Below, in pieces: positions 58,716-64,000 of a stretch of 64,000 nt of DNA (its first letter is position 1; every line of letters begins with the position of its first letter). The stretch spans positions 27,500 through 91,499 of the forward strand of contig JBBDPC010000100.1 in NCBI GenBank assembly GCA_040876735.1, in the 5' to 3' direction. The position numbers and the translations under genes were made by a program. The DNA is from Natronomicrosphaera sp040876735. GTDB lineage: Bacteria; Planctomycetota; Phycisphaerae; Phycisphaerales; Phycisphaeraceae. Under the pieces are notes generated by a model that saw only the letters and a list, made by a program, of their open reading frames with translations, had not been told where the DNA came from and searched no databases.

Positions 58716-59948
58716 TCAGTCGGCGGCGGGGCCGAGGCGCACCACCGTGCGCGGGCGGAAGGGGAAGTCGGCGAGCAGTTGGCGCACGTCGGCGGGCGTG
58801 ACCGCCATGATCCGCTGCAGCTCTTCCTCCAGCGGCGCGTAGGCCTGGAGGTACTGCCAACGCGTGCCGATGTCGCGCATGCGGCCGCCGGTGTTCTCGC
58901 CCTGCAACGTCGCCTGCGTCGCCAGCTTGTTCTTGGCCCGCTCGACCTCGTCGTCGGCCACGTCGGCCCGGGCGGCGAAGGTGTCGATGGTGTCCATCAG
59001 CTTCGCTTCCACGGCGGCGGCCTTGTCGGAATCGCAGGAGGCGTAGGCCATGTATCCGCCCGCCGCGTCATACGGGATGTACGACAGGTCCGCCTCGTCG
59101 GCTTCGCCGGGGTCGACCAGCGCCCAGTAGATGCGCGAGCCTTCGGTGTCGCCCAGCACGTCGGCGAGCACCTTGGCGGCATAGCGGCGGTCGTCCTGCG
59201 CGCTCGGGCCGGGGCACATCATGGCGACGTAGTGACGGTTCACCTTCACATCGGTGAGGCGCTGCTCGCGGTCGTCCAGCGTCGGCGCGTCATAGTTTCG
59301 CGTCGCGCCGGTGGGCTGCCAGTCGCCGGCGAGCTTCTCGATGTCTTTCACCAGCTTGTCGAAATCGAGCTGGCCCGCGGCGGCGACGACGATGTTGTCC
59401 GGGCTGTAGCGGTGGGCGAAGTAGCTTCGCATCTGCTCGGCGGTGAGCTGCTTGACCGTCTCGCTCGTGCCCAGCACGCGGAAGCCCAGCGGGTGGTGGC
59501 TGAAGTGCTGTTCCAGCAGCGTGTCCTGCAGCCGCCACTGCGGGCGGTCTTCGTACATGCCGATCTCTTCGAGGATGACGTTCTTTTCCATCTCGAAGTC
59601 GTCGGTGCGCAGGGCCGGTCGCAGGATGTCGCCGAGGATGTCGACGGCATGGGCGAGATACTCCGGCAGCACGCGGGCGTAGTAGACGGTCTGCTCGTGA
59701 CTGGTGTAGGCGTTGTAGTCCGCGCCGATCTCGTCGAACTCGCGGTTGACGTCGTCGGCGGTGCGGCGGTCGGTGCCCTTGAACATCATGTGCTCAAGGA
59801 AATGGGAGACGCCCATCAGCGGCGCATCTTCATCGCGAGCGCCGGCCTTGACGAAAAAGCCCACCGCCGCGGTGTGGGCCTCGTCATTCAACTCGGCGAG
59901 CACGCGGAGGCCGTTGGGGAGCGTATGTTGCTGGAAGTGTAGGGCCAT
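58716..59948 (-). CDS. M16-family zinc metallopeptidase
   Basis: The protein is 410 residues from the ATG at 59948. It has the inverted zinc motif in SHFLEHMMFKGT (HxxEH, about residue 50) with the distal Glu in ILEEIGMYEDRP. The second half (about 170-400) is the structural M16 domain (SPDNIVVAAAGQLDFDKLV, GDTEGSRIYWALVDPGEA). There is no signal peptide, so it is probably cytosolic, like bacterial processing-peptidase homologues. It follows trxA on the same strand with a small hairpin between. Confidence 0.9.
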   Translation of the reverse strand: MALHFQQHTLPNGLRVLAELNDEAHTAAVGFFVKAGARDEDAPLMGVSHFLEHMMFKGTDRRTADDVNREFDEIGADYNAYTSHEQTVYYARVLPEYLAHAVDILGDILRPALRTDDFEMEKNVILEEIGMYEDRPQWRLQDTLLEQHFSHHPLGFRVLGTSETVKQLTAEQMRSYFAHRYSPDNIVVAAAGQLDFDKLVKDIEKLAGDWQPTGATRNYDAPTLDDREQRLTDVKVNRHYVAMMCPGPSAQDDRRYAAKVLADVLGDTEGSRIYWALVDPGEADEADLSYIPYDAAGGYMAYASCDSDKAAAVEAKLMDTIDTFAARADVADDEVERAKNKLATQATLQGENTGGRMRDIGTRWQYLQAYAPLEEELQRIMAVTPADVRQLLADFPFRPRTVVRLGPAAD

Positions 59949-59966
59949 GGAAGGGTGCACAGCGTA

Positions 59967-59996
59967 AAGGCAGTGCGACTGAAGTCGCACTGCCTT
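59967..59996. repeat. palindrome between trxA and the M16 gene
   Basis: 14-bp perfect arms AAGGCAGTGCGACT and AGTCGCACTGCCTT around GA. The GCGACTtcAGTCGC core also lies in the COG3014 signal region at 54239. It might partly terminate the trxA transcript, but no T-run follows. Confidence 0.85.
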
Positions 59997-60017
59997 GGGG
60001 TGGGGGCGTCTTCGGGT

Positions 60018-60350
60018 TCAGCCGGCGGCTTTGTCGAGTTCGGCTTTGAATTCCTGCTTGGGCGTCACGCCGACGAACTTGTGCACGACTTCACCGCCCT
60101 TGAAGAGGATGACGGTGGGGATGGCGCTGATGTTGTACTTCAGCGACACGTCGCGGTTGGAATCGGTGTCGAGCTTGCCGACCTTCACCTTCCCGTCGTA
60201 CTCGCTGGCGAGTTCGTCGATGGTCGGCGCCAACATCCGGCAGGGCATGCACCACTCGGCCCAGAAGTCGACGAGCACGGGCTTGTCGGAGTTCACGACC
60301 TCGTCTTCAAAGTTGCCGTCCGTCAGTTCCAGGACGTTTTCGCTGGCCAT
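60018..60350 (-). CDS. trxA: thioredoxin with WCMPC active site
   Basis: The protein is 110 residues from the ATG at 60350, with AGGAG about 10 nt upstream. It is a full thioredoxin fold: VLVDFWAEWCMPCRMLAPTI (active site about 31-35), KVGKLDTDSNRDVSLKYN, the cis-Pro in SAIPTVILFKGGE and the C-terminal helix. Met replaces the usual Gly in WCGPC, which should shift its redox potential. It reduces disulfides of cytosolic proteins. An M16 peptidase follows in the same direction. Confidence 0.93.
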   Translation of the reverse strand: MASENVLELTDGNFEDEVVNSDKPVLVDFWAEWCMPCRMLAPTIDELASEYDGKVKVGKLDTDSNRDVSLKYNISAIPTVILFKGGEVVHKFVGVTPKQEFKAELDKAAG

Positions 60351-60509
60351 ATCTGCAATCTCCTGCGTTAGGCGTGGCAAGCCCGCATGAACGGGCGCTT
60401 CAAGTTGTTGATTCTAGGGCGGCAGCCGGCGATCATCAACCGAACGACCCCCTCACCGGGCAAGGCCCGGCCGCCATGTGAACAGACAGAAGCATCCTTT
60501 TCCGCCTTT

Positions 60510-60833
60510 TCACTCGGCCCCCTGGGCTCTCGGCCCCTCGACCCCTTTCCCCTTCACCGCCGCCTTCAGCACCGCTTTCACCTTTGGCGTGATCGTGGTC
60601 CACCGGCCTTGTGGGGTCTTGTTGACCGTGCAGAAATCGCCCAGCAGCATCACGGCCGTGACATGCCGGATCTCGAACAGCCGCGCCGCGATCGGGTCGT
60701 CCGCAGCGGCGTCGGGGGTGTAGTAGCTTCGCCGGTCGCCGGGGGTCAGCGGCTGGGTGAGGTTGAACTTGCGCGCGTTGGGGTTGGGCGTTTCTTCCAC
60801 GGTGATCTTCAGTCGGCCGAACATGCCCGGCAT
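60510..60833 (-). CDS. Nfu_N (NifU N-terminal) domain protein
   Basis: The protein is 107 residues from the ATG at 60833, with GAGAGG 7 nt upstream. The Scaffold protein Nfu/NifU N-terminal domain is clear: KITVEETPNPNARKFNLTQP, DDPIAARLFEIRHVTAVMLL and FCTVNKTPQGRWTTITPKVK. The cysteine-bearing C-terminal NifU domain is absent, so it cannot carry a cluster alone; its role is unknown. The last residues (GKGVEGPRAQGAE) are encoded by an 8-bp-period G-rich array like the one in mutS. Confidence 0.85.
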   Translation of the reverse strand: MPGMFGRLKITVEETPNPNARKFNLTQPLTPGDRRSYYTPDAAADDPIAARLFEIRHVTAVMLLGDFCTVNKTPQGRWTTITPKVKAVLKAAVKGKGVEGPRAQGAE

Positions 60834-60952
60834 GATACGTCCTCTCAGGGCCTGACGGTGGGCCGATTCAGCACAACCCCCAGCATCCCACCCCTCCCGA
60901 CACGCGTACTAATTGTGTAGCGCCCCTTTTTCACCTCCAAGGAGAGTCGACC

Positions 60953-61540
60953 ATGAACTGGAAACAGACCACCGCCAGCCTGATGCTCACCGGTTCGCTG
61001 ACGCTGAGCCCGCTGGCGATCACCGGCTGCGACGCGCTGCCGGAAGACCCCGGCACGCGCGGGGCGATCATCGGCGGCGCGGGCGGCGCGGCGGCGGGCG
61101 GCATCATCGCCGACGACACGCTGCTGGGCGCCCTGATCGGCGGCGCGCTCGGCGCCGGCGGCGGCTACCTCATCGGCGCGAACTGGGAAAACATCACCGG
61201 CGACAACCAGGAAGAAGCCCGCGAAGCCGCCCGCGAAGGCCAGATCGATCCCGCTACCCCGCAGGAAGTCTTTGAGGCCGACACCGCGGACCTCAACGAC
61301 GACGGCTTCGTCACCATGGACGAAGTGATCGCCATGGAAGACGCCGGCCTGAGCGACGAAGAAATGATCGACCGGCTCGTCGCGACCGACCAGATCTTCG
61401 AACTAACCCCCGCCCAGGAGGAATACCTGCGCGACCAGGGCGTCGACCAACCGGTCATCGCCGCCATGCGCTCCATCAACCAGGACCAGCGCGAGCAACT
61501 GCTCGAACAACGCCAGGAAGTGATCGGCCAGGAGCGGTGA
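60953..61540 (+). CDS. glycine-zipper lipoprotein with an EF-hand-like loop
   Basis: The protein is 195 residues with AAGGAGAG 7 nt upstream of the ATG. A signal peptide ends in lipobox AITGC (about residue 26). A glycine zipper (GAIIGGAGGAAAGGIIADD and LLGALIGGALGAGGGYLIGA, about 37-75) can insert in or bind membranes. A canonical 12-residue calcium loop, DLNDDGFVTMDE (D1, N3, D5, G6, E12; about residue 114), follows, then a helical tail rich in Gln/Glu. It is probably anchored to an envelope membrane, with calcium-dependent stability. Function unknown. Confidence 0.8.
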   Translation: MNWKQTTASLMLTGSLTLSPLAITGCDALPEDPGTRGAIIGGAGGAAAGGIIADDTLLGALIGGALGAGGGYLIGANWENITGDNQEEAREAAREGQIDPATPQEVFEADTADLNDDGFVTMDEVIAMEDAGLSDEEMIDRLVATDQIFELTPAQEEYLRDQGVDQPVIAAMRSINQDQREQLLEQRQEVIGQER

Positions 61541-61615
61541 TCGGCCGGCAACAACTCGGCGGGGCCCGGTGAGCCGAGCCGTGGGGCTTCGCGGGTGGTG
61601 TGATACCGCCGTGCG

Positions 61616-62002
61616 TCACATGGCCAGCGCGTCGGGCACGGGTCGCAGCTTGCCGTCGCTGTCCACGCAGACCAGCGTCGTTTCCGCCGTGGTCAGCAGT
61701 TCTGTGCCACGGCGGACTTCGTAGGCGTGTTCGATCTTCACGCCCCCGCCGGGCAATGCCTTGACGTGCACCGTCAGTTCGTCGTCGTAACGGACTGGCC
61801 TTCGGTAGCGAACGTTGAGCCGGGCGACGACGCAGAACACCCCCGCCTGCTCCATCTCGCGGTAGACCCCGCCCTGCTCGCGCAGCAGTTCCGTGCGGGC
61901 GAGTTCGAACCAGATGGGATAGACCGAATGGTGCACGACGTTCATCGGATCGCACTCGGCATAGCGCACGCGCACGGCAATGGTGGTCTGCGTCACTTTC
62001 AT
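61616..62002 (-). CDS. acyl-CoA thioesterase, hot-dog fold (YbgC/4HBT)
   Basis: This 128-residue protein has the 4HBT active-site motif RYAECDPMNVVHHSVYPIWFE (catalytic Asp about residue 18, conserved His-His-x-x-Y). LNVRYRRPVRYDDELTV and KIEHAYEVRRGTELLTTAET then continue the fold. It hydrolyses acyl-CoA thioesters in the cytosol; YbgC works with the Tol-Pal system in E. coli, but no tol gene is nearby. Length is typical (E. coli 134). Confidence 0.9.
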   Translation of the reverse strand: MKVTQTTIAVRVRYAECDPMNVVHHSVYPIWFELARTELLREQGGVYREMEQAGVFCVVARLNVRYRRPVRYDDELTVHVKALPGGGVKIEHAYEVRRGTELLTTAETTLVCVDSDGKLRPVPDALAM

Positions 62003-62023
62003 GGCCGACGATGATAGCGGGTT

Positions 62024-62238
62024 CGGGGTTCGGGCAGAAGTGTAGAAGCCGAGGGCTGAGTCTGCGAAGCCCCGGATGAGAGGGATCGATGATGTTTAAT
62101 CGATGATCTATAGAATCGCCTGGCGCTCTCTGACATCATCGATCACACATCACACATCACACATTTCCCCCCTCATCCCGCCCTTCGTCGCTGCGCTCCT
62201 CAGGGGCGTGCGTTTTTTTCCCGAATCCCGAATCCCGC
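62024..62238. repeat. ~215-bp intergenic element bounded by opposed 7-bp arrays (copy B)
   Basis: Largely the same sequence as 5142-5370. GGGTTCG units open it (62027-62038), the ATCACAC array lies at about 62145-62165, and CCCGAAT units close it (62219-62236). It has an extra ATGTTTAATCGATGAT-like stretch near 62093-62106. The gap 62003-62331 contains no gene; the remainder (62239-62331) presumably holds the symporter promoter. Confidence 0.85.
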
Positions 62239-62331
62239 GCCCACCCAACGCATGTACGCCGTGCCTTCATGCGATTATGATGCCGGTGGGACTCGACAGG
62301 ACGTTCGTCACGACATTCAGCGGGAACGTTC

Positions 62332-63948
62332 ATGATTCACGCCATCACCCTCTTGTCCTTCGTCGCGTTCACCGGCTTTGTCGGCCTGGTCACCTACTTC
62401 GCCACCCGCCACGTCGACAATCGCACGCTCAACGGCTACTTCCTCGCCGGCCGATCGTTGAGCTTTCCGTTCATCGCCGGCTCGCTGCTGCTGACCAACC
62501 TCTCCACCGAGCAGATGGTCGGGCTCAACGGCTCGGCGTTTCGCGACGGGCTCAGCGTCATGGCGTGGGAAGTTCTGGCGGTGCTGGCGCTGGTGGCGAT
62601 GGCGCTCTTCTTTCTGCCACGCTTCCTCAAAAGCGGCATCGCCACCGTGCCGCAGTTCCTCGGCCTGCGCTTCGACGAAGGCACGCAGATCATCGCCAAT
62701 CTCATCTTCCTCGGCGCCTACGTCGCCATCCTCCTGCCCATCATCCTCTACACCGGCGCGGTCGGTCTCGCGGGCATGCTCGATCTGCCGGGCCTGACGG
62801 GCATCGAATCGGAACAGGCGTTGCTCTGGCTCACCGTCTGGCTCGTCGGCATCATCGGCGCCTGCTACGCCCTGTTCGGCGGCCTGCGCAGCATCGCGGT
62901 CTCCGACCTGATCAACGGCATCGGCCTGCTGCTGGGCGGACTGGCGATCACCTACTTCGGCCTCATGGCGGTCAGCGGCGACGCGGGCCTCTTCGCCGGC
63001 TGGCAGGCCTTGCAGGACGAAAACCCCGAGCGGTTCAACTCCATCGGCAGCCGAACCCAGGAAGTGCCGTTTGAGACGCTCTTCACCGGCGTGCTGCTGC
63101 TGAACCTCTTCTACTGGTGCACCAACCAGCAGATCATCCAGCGCACATTCGGCGCCTCCAGCCTGGCGGAGGGGCAGAAGGGCGTGCTGCTCACCGGGTT
63201 GCTGAAACTGCTCGGGCCGGTCTACCTCGTGCTGCCGGGCATCATCGCCTACCACCTTTACGCCGACCGCGACATCCGCGCCGACCAGGCTTATGGCGTG
63301 CTCGTCAACGACGTGCTGCCCGCGCCGATGACCGGGCTGTTCGCGGCGGTGATGGTCGGCGCGATCCTCAGTTCCTTCAACTCCGCCCTCAACGCCACCA
63401 CCACGCTGTTCGGCTTCGGGCTTTACAAGGCGGTGCTCAAGAAAGACGCCACCGACGCCCAGGTCGTCTTCGCGGGCAAGGCGTTCGGCTGGGTGATCGC
63501 GCTGGCGTCGATGACCATCGCCCCGCTGCTGATCGGGCAGGAGAGCATCTTCGTCTACCTGCAGCAGATGAACGGTATCTACTTCATTCCGATCTTCGCG
63601 GTGGTGCTGGTGGGCATGCTGGGCCGGCGCATCCCGCCGCTGGCGGCGAAGGTCGCGCTGGTGGGCGGCTGCCTGGGGATCGCGGTGGGGTATTTCGTGC
63701 CGCCGTTCAACGGGTGGGTGGCGGCGATGAGCGAGTTCCACTTCCTGGGCGCGGCGTTCGTCACGCTGGTCGCGGTGATGCTGGGGGTGGGCTACCTTCG
63801 ACCGTTGCCGACGCGATGGGAGCAGACCTACTCGGGCGACGTGGAGATGACGCCGTGGCGTTTCCGCTTCCCGGCGGCGGCGGTGCTGGTCGTGCTGGTG
63901 CTGCTGATCTACGTCCTGTTCGCGGACTTCTCCGTGCTGTTGGGTTAG
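62332..63948 (+). CDS. sodium/solute symporter (SSS family)
   Basis: This 538-residue protein has about thirteen or fourteen membrane helices. It has the SSS features NGYFLAGRSLSFPFIAGSLL (TM1-2, sodium site), TNLSTEQMVGLNGSAFRDGL, FGGLRSIAVSDLINGIGLLL and the middle IIQRTFGASSLAEGQKG. TM8-like AILSSFNSALNATTTLF carries the Ser/Ser-Asn sodium ligands. It imports a sugar, amino acid or organic acid with sodium; the substrate is not predictable, though this pattern is closest to SGLT-like transporters. GGGAACG precedes the ATG. Nothing recognisable is seen in the last 52 bases. Confidence 0.9.
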   Translation: MIHAITLLSFVAFTGFVGLVTYFATRHVDNRTLNGYFLAGRSLSFPFIAGSLLLTNLSTEQMVGLNGSAFRDGLSVMAWEVLAVLALVAMALFFLPRFLKSGIATVPQFLGLRFDEGTQIIANLIFLGAYVAILLPIILYTGAVGLAGMLDLPGLTGIESEQALLWLTVWLVGIIGACYALFGGLRSIAVSDLINGIGLLLGGLAITYFGLMAVSGDAGLFAGWQALQDENPERFNSIGSRTQEVPFETLFTGVLLLNLFYWCTNQQIIQRTFGASSLAEGQKGVLLTGLLKLLGPVYLVLPGIIAYHLYADRDIRADQAYGVLVNDVLPAPMTGLFAAVMVGAILSSFNSALNATTTLFGFGLYKAVLKKDATDAQVVFAGKAFGWVIALASMTIAPLLIGQESIFVYLQQMNGIYFIPIFAVVLVGMLGRRIPPLAAKVALVGGCLGIAVGYFVPPFNGWVAAMSEFHFLGAAFVTLVAVMLGVGYLRPLPTRWEQTYSGDVEMTPWRFRFPAAAVLVVLVLLIYVLFADFSVLLG

Positions 63949-64000
63949 GTTCTGTCTCACGGCCTTGCGAGCAGACTGAAGTAGCGCCGGATCATGGCCA

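Noticed and set aside
1..64000. tRNA, rRNA, prophage, insertion sequence with intact transposase, toxin-antitoxin or defence system
   Set aside because: Scanned by eye for TTCGAATCC-type T-loops, transposase, integrase and restriction motifs; none was convincing. A computed search could still find a tRNA.

Overview
The window is about 64 kb of GC-rich chromosomal DNA, and most of it codes on one strand or the other. The gene content points to Planctomycetota, most likely class Phycisphaerae. The evidence is a DUF1501/DUF1800 pair, a PSP1 protein with an Arg/Gly-rich tail, FapA-like DUF342, zinc-ribbon membrane proteins, DUF6498, the futalosine menaquinone route (mqnC), a flagellin gene, and a SEDS (ftsW)-murG pair. 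This placement is inferred from family content; no rRNA or tRNA gene was found.

Layout. 1-8 kb: DUF6498 membrane protein, PPOX flavoprotein, zinc-ribbon membrane protein, PSP1/RicT-like protein, aldo/keto reductase, trmL, and flagellin with a terminator. 8-17.4 kb: two divergent single-domain response regulators, a second aldo/keto reductase, a PfkB kinase, ispG, the tail of a REP-associated transposase (RAYT), a secreted esterase and a DUF342/FapA protein. 17.4-30.8 kb: DUF1501/DUF1800, a DUF6159-like membrane protein, an ankyrin-FHA protein, a PH/TPM/TPM/zinc-ribbon cluster, a cold-shock protein, a type I phosphodiesterase and mutS. 30.8-40.4 kb: a possible structured RNA with a strong terminator, mqnC, pdxJ, a CHASE-type histidine kinase, DUF4105, a voltage-gated-like ion channel, a cupin, arfB and a lipoprotein. 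40.6-45.5 kb: a glycan-type operon (GT2, flippase-like membrane protein, and a rare SDR + Gfo/Idh/MocA fusion). 45.6-52.8 kb: yegS-like kinase, clpP, ftsW, murG, recX and an MFS exporter. 52.9-56.5 kb: a four-lipoprotein cluster (LpoB, LpoB paralogue, COG3014, YcfL/DUF1425). 56.5-64 kb: queG, fabI, an M16 peptidase, thioredoxin, an Nfu_N protein, a glycine-zipper lipoprotein, a thioesterase and a sodium/solute symporter.

The most unusual feature is the repeat load. (i) A REP-like 29-nt palindrome occurs nine times; it supplies the stop codon and final residues of two genes and lies inside the signal peptide of a third. (ii) Arrays with a strict 7-bp period, but with a different unit in each array, lie between genes and also in frame inside mutS and queG. 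(iii) A ~220-bp element bounded by opposed 7-bp arrays occurs twice. (iv) Several long perfect inverted repeats (27-29 bp arms) of unrelated sequence sit in intergenic gaps. A RAYT remnant lies among them. No CRISPR array, prophage, intact insertion sequence or toxin-antitoxin module was seen.
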